From contig NZ_BMJC01000003.1 of the NCBI RefSeq assembly GCF_014642875.1, forward strand, positions 930,001-994,000: 64,000 bases of DNA, in the 5' to 3' direction. Below the pieces are notes generated by a model that was not told the origin of the DNA, searched no databases, and saw only the letters and a program-made list of their open reading frames with translations. This DNA is from Puia dinghuensis. GTDB taxonomy: Bacteria > Bacteroidota > Bacteroidia > Chitinophagales > Chitinophagaceae. This document shows positions 17,632 to 25,754 of this stretch, piece by piece (the first letter of the stretch is position 1; every line of letters starts with the position of its first letter). The translations under genes were made by a program, and so were the position numbers.

Positions 17632-17661
17632 TTGAAAACTGGAAGTTTCTCCTTTACTTTG
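17632..17661 (+). promoter_or_regulatory. Promoter of the transketolase half gene
   Basis: TTG at 17632-17634 and TTACTTTG at 17654-17661 are separated by 19 nt. This matches the Bacteroidota promoter TTG-N19-21-TAnnTTTG except for one base in the -7 box. The ATG is at 17703, giving a leader of about 35 nt. Confidence 0.6.
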
Positions 17662-17702
17662 TAAGGATTAAAATCAAACGAAGGACTTAAAAACAAACGA
17701 CA

Positions 17703-18662
17703 ATGTTGAAAGATATTCAAGTAACGGGACAGAAAGATACACGCAGCGGATTTGGAGATGGAATTGCAGAGGCGGCACGCAAAAACCCTAATATCGTAGC
17801 CCTCACCGCCGACCTGGCCGGCTCGATGAAGTTGCAGACCTTTATCAAGGAATTTCCGGAGCGTTTTGTACAATGCGGGATTGCAGAAGCCAATATGATC
17901 GGCATCGCCGCGGGATTGACCATCGGCGGCCATATACCTTATACGACCACTTTCGCCAACTTCTCCACCGGCCGGGTATACGACCAGATCCGTCAGTCGG
18001 TCGCCTATTCGGGGAAGAACGTAAAGATCTGCGCATCCCATGCGGGTGTGACGCTGGGTGAAGATGGCGCCACCCACCAGATTCTGGAAGATATCGGCCT
18101 GATGAAAATGTTACCCGGAATGACGGTGATCGTCCCCTGTGACTATGCACAGACAAAGGCAGCGACGATGGCGATCGCCGATTACCAGGGGCCTGTATAC
18201 CTGCGTTTTGGCCGGCCTGTATGGCCGATCTTTACGACCGCGATGCCTTTTGAGATCGGCAAGGCCCAGGTTCTGTCCGAAGGGTCGGACGTCTCCATCT
18301 TTGCCTGTGGCCACCTGGTGTGGAAGGCGATCGAAGCCGGCAGGATACTGGAAGAAAAGGGCATCTCTGTGGAAGTGATCAACCTCCACACGATAAAGCC
18401 GCTGGATACGGCCGCTATCCTGAAGTCCGTACAAAAGACAAGGTGTGCAGTGACGGCCGAAGAACATAATATCATTGGAGGATTGGGTGACGCTGTCGCG
18501 CAGACCGTTGCCAAGAACTTCCCTACTCCCATCGAATACGTCGGAACGAAGGATACCTTCGGAGAAAGCGGTACACCAGAAGAATTGTTAAAGAAATATG
18601 GCCTGGATACGCCCGATATAGTCGCTGCTGCTGAAAAGGTAATTGCAAGAAAAAACAAATAG
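17703..18662 (+). CDS. Transketolase, C-terminal subunit of a split enzyme
   Basis: A 319-residue protein equal to the pyrimidine-binding and C-terminal domains of transketolase. Residues 15 to about 165 form the TPP pyrimidine domain, with the catalytic Glu in FVQCGIAEANMIGIAAGL; the C-terminal domain starts near YLRFGRPVWP. Split transketolases need a separate N-terminal (diphosphate-binding) subunit of roughly 270-300 residues. None is in the window: upstream is galE and downstream a sigma factor. It works in the non-oxidative pentose phosphate pathway, in the cytoplasm. Its own promoter lies in the 78-bp gap upstream. The stop is 4 bp before the sigma-factor GTG. Confidence 0.9.
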   Translation: MLKDIQVTGQKDTRSGFGDGIAEAARKNPNIVALTADLAGSMKLQTFIKEFPERFVQCGIAEANMIGIAAGLTIGGHIPYTTTFANFSTGRVYDQIRQSVAYSGKNVKICASHAGVTLGEDGATHQILEDIGLMKMLPGMTVIVPCDYAQTKAATMAIADYQGPVYLRFGRPVWPIFTTAMPFEIGKAQVLSEGSDVSIFACGHLVWKAIEAGRILEEKGISVEVINLHTIKPLDTAAILKSVQKTRCAVTAEEHNIIGGLGDAVAQTVAKNFPTPIEYVGTKDTFGESGTPEELLKKYGLDTPDIVAAAEKVIARKNK

Positions 18663-18666
18663 TATA

Positions 18667-19212
18667 GTGACCATCCAAGACACCGAGCTGCTTTTGCAAT
18701 TCCGGGATCCTGAGACGAAAGAGCGGGCGTTTACCGCCATAATCAGGAAGTATCAGGAGAAGCTGTATTGGCATATCCGGCGGATGGTAGTGGAACATGA
18801 GGACGCGAACGACGTATTGCAAAATGTATTCATACGTGTTTGGAACGGCCTGGAGAACTTCCGGGAAGACAGTCAGCTATATACCTGGCTTTATCGGATA
18901 GCTACCAACGAATGCCTCAGCTATCTCGAACAGCAGAAGCGGAAGTCCGCTTTGTCCCTGGATGAGATGGAGGGTGGGCTGAGCAATAAGGTCGTCGCGG
19001 ACAAGCATTTCGACCCTAACAAACTGGAGTGGAAACTGCAGTTGGCAATCCAGCAACTTCCTGAAAAACAAAGAGTTGTATTTACCTTACGATATTATGA
19101 CGAGATGCCCTACGAGGAGATGAGCCGGGTTCTGGACACTTCCGAGGGGGCATTGAAGGCTTCCTATCATCATGCGGTCAAAAAAATAGAGGATTACATT
19201 CTTAATCATTAA
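18667..19212 (+). CDS. ECF-type RNA polymerase sigma factor
   Basis: A 181-residue sigma-70 family protein. Region 2 is seen at about residues 20-85 (AFTAIIRKYQEKLYWHIRRM, then DANDVLQNVFIRVW). Region 4 lies at about 122-178 (IQQLPEKQRVVFTLRYYDEM, then MSRVLDTSEGALKASYHHAV). There is no region 1.1 or 3, as in ECF factors. The GTG at 18667, 4 bp after the transketolase stop, is preferred to the TTG at 18643, which overlaps transketolase. Downstream, a membrane protein and a small secreted protein follow with short gaps, so the three form a likely signalling unit. The signal and target genes are unknown. Confidence 0.88.
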   Translation: MTIQDTELLLQFRDPETKERAFTAIIRKYQEKLYWHIRRMVVEHEDANDVLQNVFIRVWNGLENFREDSQLYTWLYRIATNECLSYLEQQKRKSALSLDEMEGGLSNKVVADKHFDPNKLEWKLQLAIQQLPEKQRVVFTLRYYDEMPYEEMSRVLDTSEGALKASYHHAVKKIEDYILNH

Positions 19213-19243
19213 ACTTTGGTTAATAGAAGGGGTCTGAAAATAG

Positions 19244-20098
19244 ATGAGTGGAATGAATGACATATCGAATGAATTGAGGTCGCTGAGTGAGCATGTCGCC
19301 TCCATCAGCCGCGAGACCCCTTACCGGGTTGCAGATGACTATTTTGCAGACTTTGCCGCCCGAGTGCTTATCCGGATCAAAACCCAACATAAACCAGTGA
19401 CATTCAATGTCCCTGAAGGCTATTTCGAGGGATTTGCCCAGAGTGTCCTGGCCCGTATCAAGGCCGGGGCCGGCAAGGATTCGGGTAGTACTACTATCCC
19501 AGGGCGAGAGGATAGCCCGGCAGTGAGCGTGGAAGAAGAATTAGCGACCCTTTCCCCCCTTTTGGCGGGGGTACGGGGGATTCAGCCTTACCGTATCCCG
19601 GATGGGTATTTTCAGGAGCTTTCCCCCATTTTGACCGTAGCAAGAGATTTGAACCCCTATACTGTACCGGAGGAATATTTTCACCAGCTGCCGGCTGAAA
19701 TAGAAGCGAAGCTGCCGGAGCCGCAGGTGAAAAAGAAGCAAGGGAAAGTCATTGCCCTTGGTGGCCGCAGGGCCAATTGGTTGAAATATTCGGTGGCTGC
19801 CGTCGTAGCAGGGCTGATCCTTACGGTCGGCTGGCTGCGTTTGCACGTCTCCGGGGGAACCGATAAAGGTGCTCCCGCCGACGTCGTCGCCGGTATGCTG
19901 CCAAAGGCCAGCGATGAGGAGCTTCAGCGTTACCTGGACGACCAGGATACTACGCTGGCGCAGCCTGTCAACAACCTGGCCACCGCAATGGATTTCAGCG
20001 AAGGTGATCTGAAGAATTTACTCGGGGATGTATCCGACGGAGAACTGAAGCAATATATGGAGGAGCATGGAGGGGCCAATGACCTTGCAACGAATTAG
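19244..20098 (+). CDS. Putative anti-sigma-like membrane protein with four P-x-GYF-like repeats
   Basis: A 284-residue protein of no family I can name. The N-terminal, presumably cytoplasmic, part holds four copies of a unit built around P(Y/F)xVPxxYF: TPYRVADDYF (25-34), VTFNVPEGYF (52-61), QPYRIPDGYF (114-123) and NPYTVPEEYF (137-146), each followed by a short helix. A single membrane helix lies at about 179-198, preceded by basic residues. The C-terminal part, presumably periplasmic, has two related motifs, DEELQRYLDD (224-233) and DGELKQYMEE (265-274). It lies 31 bp after the sigma-factor gene, and its one-helix layout fits an anti-sigma factor, but no zinc-binding anti-sigma motif is present. 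The role is inferred from context only. Confidence 0.72.
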   Translation: MSGMNDISNELRSLSEHVASISRETPYRVADDYFADFAARVLIRIKTQHKPVTFNVPEGYFEGFAQSVLARIKAGAGKDSGSTTIPGREDSPAVSVEEELATLSPLLAGVRGIQPYRIPDGYFQELSPILTVARDLNPYTVPEEYFHQLPAEIEAKLPEPQVKKKQGKVIALGGRRANWLKYSVAAVVAGLILTVGWLRLHVSGGTDKGAPADVVAGMLPKASDEELQRYLDDQDTTLAQPVNNLATAMDFSEGDLKNLLGDVSDGELKQYMEEHGGANDLATN

Positions 20099-20106
20099 CA
20101 GTAACA

Positions 20107-20529
20107 ATGAAAAAATTATTTTCCGTTTTGGTGATCCTCTGCTGGCTGACCCTACCGGCATTTTCTCAGGGCCAGCAGCAACAGCCCGGTCCTGGACCAG
20201 GGGTCCTCGAGACCATGAAGATCGGCTACATCACCCAACGGCTTAATCTTACCCCCCAGGAAGCGGAAAAATTCTGGCCCATCTATAGACAGTACTCTGC
20301 GGAAAAGCGGCAGGCTTACGCCCAATACCGCAATGATAACAATGAGATAGGGCTGGAAGAGAATTTACTTAATATCAAGAAAAAATACAGCGTGGAATTT
20401 GTCAAGGCGATCCCGCCGCCTAAGATCAACTCCTTCTGGCGCGTGGAGATCGACTTCAATGAGTTTGTGCGGAAAGAATGGCAGCGCAGGCAACAACAGC
20501 AGAAGCGCTTCCCGCCGCCGGGGAGATAA
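20107..20529 (+). CDS. Small secreted protein, possibly Spy/sensor-like
   Basis: A 140-residue protein with a Sec signal peptide ending near LPAFSQG (about residue 21) and then a Gln/Pro/Gly-rich stretch. The body is helical and highly charged; LNLTPQEAEKFWPIYRQYSA resembles the LTxxQ-type helices of Spy/CpxP-like periplasmic chaperones and sensors, though the full LTxxQ pair is not there. The C-terminus is Arg/Gln-rich and ends in Pro/Arg. It is the third gene after the ECF sigma factor (8-bp gap to the previous gene), so it could be a periplasmic signal sensor or a target of the system. The function is not proven. Confidence 0.65.
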   Translation: MKKLFSVLVILCWLTLPAFSQGQQQQPGPGPGVLETMKIGYITQRLNLTPQEAEKFWPIYRQYSAEKRQAYAQYRNDNNEIGLEENLLNIKKKYSVEFVKAIPPPKINSFWRVEIDFNEFVRKEWQRRQQQQKRFPPPGR

Positions 20530-20679
20530 GCGGTGACGAGCGAAGTAGGGCAATAGACCCCAACATTTCCCTAATTCGCCGAAAATTATTTACCAAAGAT
20601 GCTTGAATAACGATATTTGAACTTGGTGTTTTTCATAGGTTAGCAACGGCCGGCTCTTTCCAGGGCAGGCCTTTTTTTA

Positions 20680-20695
20680 TGGGGCCCGGGCCCCA
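20680..20695. other. 16-bp GC palindrome between convergent genes
   Basis: TGGGGCCCGGGCCCCA is a perfect palindrome directly after the MBL-hydrolase stop (minus strand) and after seven T residues (20672-20678) on the plus strand. The T run precedes rather than follows the palindrome on the plus strand, so it is not a textbook terminator for either gene. It may still stop or stabilise transcripts. The rest of the 169-bp gap 20530-20698 shows nothing clear. Confidence 0.4.
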
Positions 20696-20698
20696 GGC

Positions 20699-21442
20699 TC
20701 AGAATGCCCGCCACGTCGGGGTTTTCACGTCATGATAAAACAGGAAGGTCCAGCCTTCCCGCTGTCCCTGGTCCCACCACTGTTGTCGCAGCTGCATCGC
20801 TTTCTTCCCGTCATAATCGTATTTCGCTACAAACCGGCTTTTCATTTGTTGCAACTGCGGGGCGACGTCGCCGCCGAAGAAGGCCGTTTCGCCGCCATCG
20901 ACGATCCAGAAGACCTGGTGCCAGGGGCAGTGTGCGCCCGTTATCTCATATTTAATATAGCCGTCGATGATACCGTCGCCGTCGAGGAAGACGACGCGAG
21001 GGGAGTCTCTAAGGCATTCGAGCTCATCGGGGATATAAGACGTTGGACCCTTTTCAAAGGCATATTCTAATTCCCGGCGTTGAATATAATAAGTGGCGTT
21101 GGGAAAAGAGAGCGGGCGGATACCGCGACCGGTGCAGTCACCGCTGATGCCGCCGGCATGGTCTTTATGCAAATGGCTCATCAGCACCTTGGTCACACTG
21201 GCCGGGTCGATGCCGGCATTCCGCAGGTTGTAGTGCAATTGCAGCATACCGTCCTTTTCGAAGCCAAGTCCGGTGTCGAGAACCAGGATATCTTCGGTGG
21301 TGATGATGGCAAATGGCTGTACTTCTACAAGGAGGCTGCCAGTGGGCCGCTGCTGGAGATCGTCTTTCTCCAGGTCGAAGGGAACGAATTTTTTGGTCTT
21401 GTCTATGGTAAAGGCCCCTTCGGATAATGGAATGATCTGCAT
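20699..21442 (-). CDS. MBL-fold metallo-hydrolase
   Basis: A protein of about 247 residues. The start is placed at the ATG at 21442 (MQIIPLSEG), because the first codon of the longer reading is a TTG three codons upstream. The metal-binding motif SHLHKDHAGG gives His-x-His-x-Asp-His; a further His is in TGAHCPWHQVFW and an Asp in FFGGDVAPQ, as in metallo-beta-lactamase-fold hydrolases of the quorum-quenching or glyoxalase II type. There is no signal peptide, so it is cytoplasmic. A perfect -7 box lies 6 nt before the ATG, so the gene need not be part of the upstream rodA operon. The substrate is unknown. Confidence 0.87.
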   Translation of the reverse strand: MQIIPLSEGAFTIDKTKKFVPFDLEKDDLQQRPTGSLLVEVQPFAIITTEDILVLDTGLGFEKDGMLQLHYNLRNAGIDPASVTKVLMSHLHKDHAGGISGDCTGRGIRPLSFPNATYYIQRRELEYAFEKGPTSYIPDELECLRDSPRVVFLDGDGIIDGYIKYEITGAHCPWHQVFWIVDGGETAFFGGDVAPQLQQMKSRFVAKYDYDGKKAMQLRQQWWDQGQREGWTFLFYHDVKTPTWRAF

Positions 21443-21448
21443 GGTGTG

Positions 21449-21456
21449 CAAAGATA
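21449..21456 (-). promoter_or_regulatory. -7 promoter box of the MBL hydrolase gene, 6 nt before the ATG
   Basis: On the minus strand TATCTTTG is a perfect TAnnTTTG and ends 6 nt before the ATG at 21442, predicting a leaderless or nearly leaderless mRNA. No -33 TTG is seen at 19-21 nt. Confidence 0.5.
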
Positions 21457-21514
21457 GGGTCTTTGTAGCGATGATAGCCCTTTGTCGCGGGATGCGCCAT
21501 CGCGGGGGCGGGGC

Positions 21515-22870
21515 TTAACGCAATACCATCTGGCGATCGGCATCGAGCCTCACCAGGATGAAGAGCATGATGCTGAACGTGATGAGGGAAGTACCGCCAT
21601 AGCTGATAAAGGGCAGGGTGATGCCGATGACGGGAGCGAGTCCTATCGTCATACAGATATTGATAATGATGTGGAAGAAAAGCACGCTGGCTACGCCATA
21701 GGCATAACACCGGCTGAATACGCTTCGCTGTCGTTCGGCGATGGTGACGATGCGCATCAGCAACACAATATAGATGCCCAGGAAGAGGACGCTGCCGATG
21801 AAGCCAAAGCCTTCGCCGATGGTGCAGAAGATGAAATCCGTCTTCTGTTCGGGCACGAAGTCATAGCGCGTTTGCGTGCCCTTGAGCAGGCCCTTGCCGA
21901 TGACGCCGCCGCTGCCGATGGCGATCTTGCTCTGCTTGACATTATAGTTGTCATTCCCTTTATGCGTGCTTTTCCGCTGCTCGTTCTCCAGTGCGGCTTC
22001 GGCGGCCTGGTCTTTGGGGACATAGTCCTTCCCGATGGCGTCATAGATGCGCTTCACCTGGTAGGGTTGAAAGACGTGGTCGAAGGCAAAGGGGACGACG
22101 AAGCGCTGCACGCCTACGCAGATGAACCAGATGCCGGCGATGAGGAAGAGGATACTGCGGTTGCGTTTGATGGCTTTGCGGAGGAAGAAGATCGCAGCAA
22201 GCGCGATACCGGTGAGGGTCAGCGCCAGGGTGTTAGGCTCTACCAGGAGAGTGGCGACGACAAGCACCGCAAAGGAAAAGCCGATGATGAGCACCGAAGG
22301 GGGAAGGCCTTCGCGGAACATGACGAGGAAGAAGGAAAAATACACCAGGGAGAGTCCCATTTCATGCTGCATGATGCTGAACATGGCGGGAACCAGGGCG
22401 ATGACGGTGGCGATGAGTTGCGAGCGCGGCTTTGTAAAATTGGTCTCCACGCGTGAAAGGTATTTTGCCAGCGCCAGGTTTACAAACAGTTTACAAATGT
22501 CGGCCGGCTGTATCTGGAAGGCATTGCCAAACCGGATGATCGATTCAGTACCCTTAACGCGCGAGTGAAAAGGAAAGACCAGCAGCAACAGGAAAATGCC
22601 AAGGGCATAGCCCAGGTTGGCCGTCGCCGTAAAGAATTTGCTGTCGGTGAGCAGAATGAATATCCCGAGGATGCCGGACAGGATAAAGAACAGCAGCTGC
22701 CGGCTATAGTCGGTCTTTAGCGAGATAAAACCCTGCGCGACATTATCGCCGTCATGGTAGGAGGCGGCGAAGATGCTCGTGATGCCGATGGCACAGAGAG
22801 TGAACCAGATCCAGACCAGGGACCAGTCGACGCCTTTTGAGATGGTGGGATTGCGTTGGTTCAGTGCCAT
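21515..22870 (-). CDS. rodA: Rod shape-determining SEDS glycosyltransferase RodA
   Basis: A 451-residue polytopic membrane protein of the SEDS family that polymerises lipid II into glycan strands together with PBP2. Motifs include GNAFQIQPADICKLFVNLAL, QHEMGLSLVYFSFF, and near the C-terminus GLAPVIGITLPFISYGGTSL, the SEDS signature. The long loop after the middle helices (about residues 270-330) is typical of Bacteroidota RodA. It is the last gene of the mre operon; its start is 12 bp after the PBP2 stop. Length is slightly above the E. coli protein (370) because of this loop. Confidence 0.95.
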   Translation of the reverse strand: MALNQRNPTISKGVDWSLVWIWFTLCAIGITSIFAASYHDGDNVAQGFISLKTDYSRQLLFFILSGILGIFILLTDSKFFTATANLGYALGIFLLLLVFPFHSRVKGTESIIRFGNAFQIQPADICKLFVNLALAKYLSRVETNFTKPRSQLIATVIALVPAMFSIMQHEMGLSLVYFSFFLVMFREGLPPSVLIIGFSFAVLVVATLLVEPNTLALTLTGIALAAIFFLRKAIKRNRSILFLIAGIWFICVGVQRFVVPFAFDHVFQPYQVKRIYDAIGKDYVPKDQAAEAALENEQRKSTHKGNDNYNVKQSKIAIGSGGVIGKGLLKGTQTRYDFVPEQKTDFIFCTIGEGFGFIGSVLFLGIYIVLLMRIVTIAERQRSVFSRCYAYGVASVLFFHIIINICMTIGLAPVIGITLPFISYGGTSLITFSIMLFILVRLDADRQMVLR

Positions 22871-22882
22871 GAGCTTACAGGA

Positions 22883-25168
22883 TTATGGAGTCGAGTCTTT
22901 TTGTTTTACGGAATCAGCGTTGCCGGCCGGTTTTCGGGCGGACAGGTTCACCCCGGAATCTTTCCGTGGTGTCCTTGGGGTATGCGGTTTTGCCGCGGGG
23001 TCTGTACTATCGCGTTTGGTTCTTGTATTGGCCGCTGCGGTCTTTATCGTCGAATCCAGGCCGATGGTAGCGGCTGCCATTTGCGCCTTTTGTTTGGCCA
23101 GCCGTTCGGCCAGGGCGCTCTTGTACGGCGATGGCTTTTGCAGCTGGAGCATCAGTGGGCTCCTGGACCCATCGGATGTATCCAGCATCATATAACGGAA
23201 GGATGGGGTCTGGTATTTGGTCCAGCGCGTGCTGTCACCGCTTTGGCGGGCCCAGTCGGCGGCACGCGAGGAATCGGCCTTAAACTGCAAGCGAACAAGA
23301 TAGCGGGGCATGAGGTTGCGTTTGGTAATGTCATCCAGCAGTGCCAGCCGGGAAGTGGCGATGGTGTCGCGAAGGTATTTCTCCACGAGCAGGGAGGCGA
23401 TGGGCGCTGCCTGGTCGCCGCCATAACCACCATTTTCGACAATGACGGCGACGGCGATCTTCGGGTTGTCGCGGGGTGCGAAACAGACAAACCAGGAGTG
23501 CGATTTGAGCTTGACGATCTTTCCGTCGATGACGCGCTTGTTCTCCGCCGTACCGGTCTTGGAACAAATGTCGATGCCCGGGATGCGCGCTGGCCGGCCC
23601 GTACCGATCTCCGTTACATCCTGCATCCCGCTATGTACCACTTCGTAGTCCGCGTCAGAGATATGAGAGACGGGTTCATGCTTCTGGTGAAAGCGACCGA
23701 GGAGCGTATCGTCTTCCGGGGCGCCTTCGATGCTCCGCACGAAGTGTGGAGTATAATAGTACCCCTTATTGGCGACAATGCACATCGCATTGGCCATCTG
23801 TAGCGGTGTCACCTCCAGTTTGTCCTGGCCGATGCCCATAGTGGCCATGCTACAGGAGTTCCACAGGTGATTGTATTCCTTGTCGTAGGCCGAGGTGTCG
23901 GGAATATTGCCACCGTCCTCGCTGGGGATGTCGACTCCCAACCGGTGGCCGAGGCCGAAGGCGTTGACATATTCCTTCCACTTCATCAGACCGCGGCGGA
24001 CGCTATGGAATTCGGGGTCGTCCAATTCCAGGCGGAAGGTATTACAGAAAAAGGAGTTGCAGGAATGGGCGATGGCAAGGCGCAGATTGGCGGCATGGCC
24101 GGCCCAATGCTCCTCGCATTTGATGGGTTTGCTGCAGGCCAGGTATACGCCATGACAATCGTAGCCGCTGGCCGGGGTGATCACCCCTTCATCGAGGCCG
24201 ATGAGCGCCCCGATGGGCTTATAGGTAGAACCGGACTGATACTGTCCTTTGATGGCGCGGTTGAAAAGCGGCCGGGACTCATCCAGTACGAGCCGGGCGT
24301 AGTTGTTTTGTTTATCGGGACCTGTCAGGGCATTGGGGTCATAACTCGGTCCCGAGACCATGGCCAGGATGCCGCCGGTGGAAGGTTCGATGGCGACAAC
24401 GGCGCCGGTCTTGCCATAAAGGAGGCGTTCGGCCAGCTGCTGCAGCTCGATATCCAGGTAGGTATGCAGGTTCTTCCCGGCGACGGCGGGGGTATCGAGA
24501 TTCTTATCCGCGTAGCGGCCCACGAGTCTGTTCTTGTTATCCTTTATCCAGAATTCGATGCCACGTTGGCCCATGAGCGCTTTCTCATAGTATTGTTCGA
24601 GGCCGCTACGACCAACATAGTCACCCAATTGGTAGAAGTTGTTGCTGCGGCGCAGGATAGCAGAGTCTACTTCCCCGACATAGCCCATAATATGCGCGGC
24701 GGCATTGTAAGGATAGACGCGGACGGGGCGCTCCTGCAGGTTGAAACCGGGGAATTTCCAGATGTTCTCTTCCATGCGCGCGTACATCTCGGGTGGCAGC
24801 AGGCCCTGGAAGGTAGTGGGTCGGAAGGGTCCGTTCTTCACCCGGGCGTCGACGATGCGGCGGTGAAATTCGGCGGTGTCGATGCCTACCAACTGACAGA
24901 AATAGGTGGTGTCGATGTTCTTTACCTGAGACGGGGTGACCATGAGGTCGTAAAGAATGGTATTGTTGAGGATGGCGCGGCCTTTCCGGTCGTAGATGAT
25001 CCCACGGGTAGGATAAACGCTTTTCCGGAAAAGGGCGTTTTCCTGGGCCTGCTGTTTATATTTTTTGGAAACGATCTGCAGGTGGAACAACTGGGCGAAA
25101 ATGATCAGGAACATTCCGGCGAAAATGAGCCGGATTATATTGCTACGCGATTGATTAAATACAGGCAT
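22883..25168 (-). CDS. mrdA: Penicillin-binding protein 2 (elongasome transpeptidase)
   Basis: A 761-residue class B PBP. A single N-terminal membrane helix (about 11-31) is followed by the dimerisation/pedestal domain and the transpeptidase domain. The active-site motifs are visible: S314-T-Y-K317 (QSGSTYKP), S-C-N in AHSCNSFFCN, and K-T-G in CSKTGTAENKR. It crosslinks side-wall peptidoglycan with RodA. The last 110 or so residues are an unusual basic, Ala/Thr/Ser-rich tail (with KRDSTDPAAKPHTPRTPRKD) beyond the normal end of the family, expected in the periplasm. It lies 52 bp after mreD and 12 bp before rodA. Confidence 0.95.
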   Translation of the reverse strand: MPVFNQSRSNIIRLIFAGMFLIIFAQLFHLQIVSKKYKQQAQENALFRKSVYPTRGIIYDRKGRAILNNTILYDLMVTPSQVKNIDTTYFCQLVGIDTAEFHRRIVDARVKNGPFRPTTFQGLLPPEMYARMEENIWKFPGFNLQERPVRVYPYNAAAHIMGYVGEVDSAILRRSNNFYQLGDYVGRSGLEQYYEKALMGQRGIEFWIKDNKNRLVGRYADKNLDTPAVAGKNLHTYLDIELQQLAERLLYGKTGAVVAIEPSTGGILAMVSGPSYDPNALTGPDKQNNYARLVLDESRPLFNRAIKGQYQSGSTYKPIGALIGLDEGVITPASGYDCHGVYLACSKPIKCEEHWAGHAANLRLAIAHSCNSFFCNTFRLELDDPEFHSVRRGLMKWKEYVNAFGLGHRLGVDIPSEDGGNIPDTSAYDKEYNHLWNSCSMATMGIGQDKLEVTPLQMANAMCIVANKGYYYTPHFVRSIEGAPEDDTLLGRFHQKHEPVSHISDADYEVVHSGMQDVTEIGTGRPARIPGIDICSKTGTAENKRVIDGKIVKLKSHSWFVCFAPRDNPKIAVAVIVENGGYGGDQAAPIASLLVEKYLRDTIATSRLALLDDITKRNLMPRYLVRLQFKADSSRAADWARQSGDSTRWTKYQTPSFRYMMLDTSDGSRSPLMLQLQKPSPYKSALAERLAKQKAQMAAATIGLDSTIKTAAANTRTKRDSTDPAAKPHTPRTPRKDSGVNLSARKPAGNADSVKQKDSTP

Positions 25169-25220
25169 ATTGGTTTGCTACCCGAAGTTACGATATCCAC
25201 AGGATTAACGCGAAAGAAAC

Positions 25221-25754
25221 TCAGATCGTATTGGTCCGGAATTTTTGTTTCCGGAAGAACAACATTTCGGTGAGCAGAACCAATAACAGGCTGACGGCAG
25301 TGGATGCAAACACCTTGCCGATGAAGTACATCACGCTACCAAAGTTGAGCCATTCCAGCAGCACGAGATAGGTATGGTGTAACAGCGTCAGCACGATAAC
25401 ATAGGTGGCGTAGGGAGCCCAGCCCATACTTACGATGGAGGGAGAGATATAGTTCTTATCGGCGCCTTCCTGGGAGATGAGGACGCTGATGACAAAGGGC
25501 CGGACATATGCGATGAGCGTGCAGGCGGCGGCGTGGAGACCGGGCGTTTTTGTAAAGTAGTCGAGACAGAGGCCGAAAAAGAAACCAACGAAGGTGAGCG
25601 ACATCCGCGACAAGCTAAACGGCAGCCAGAGGATATAGAGATAGTAGAGATAGGGGGTTACAAACCGGTGGAGGGGCGGCATCTTGAAAAGGATAAACAC
25701 CTGTACCAGGATGAAGAGGATGAAGCGGATGGTATTTTTCAGCAGTTCGCTCAT
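25221..25754 (-). CDS. mreD: Rod shape-determining protein MreD
   Basis: A 177-residue membrane protein with about five helices (IRFILFILVQVFILFKMP, ...YLYYLYILWLPF, and so on). Sequence conservation in MreD is low; the call rests on size, topology and its place between mreC and the PBP2 gene. Its ATG overlaps the mreC stop by 4 bp, indicating translational coupling. It is part of the elongasome at the inner membrane. Confidence 0.88.
   Translation of the reverse strand: MSELLKNTIRFILFILVQVFILFKMPPLHRFVTPYLYYLYILWLPFSLSRMSLTFVGFFFGLCLDYFTKTPGLHAAACTLIAYVRPFVISVLISQEGADKNYISPSIVSMGWAPYATYVIVLTLLHHTYLVLLEWLNFGSVMYFIGKVFASTAVSLLLVLLTEMLFFRKQKFRTNTI

Noticed and set aside
23867-25273. 468-codon plus-strand frame over the PBP2 gene
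   Set aside because: Antisense to a clear penicillin-binding protein; Gly/Asp/Val-rich with no domain.
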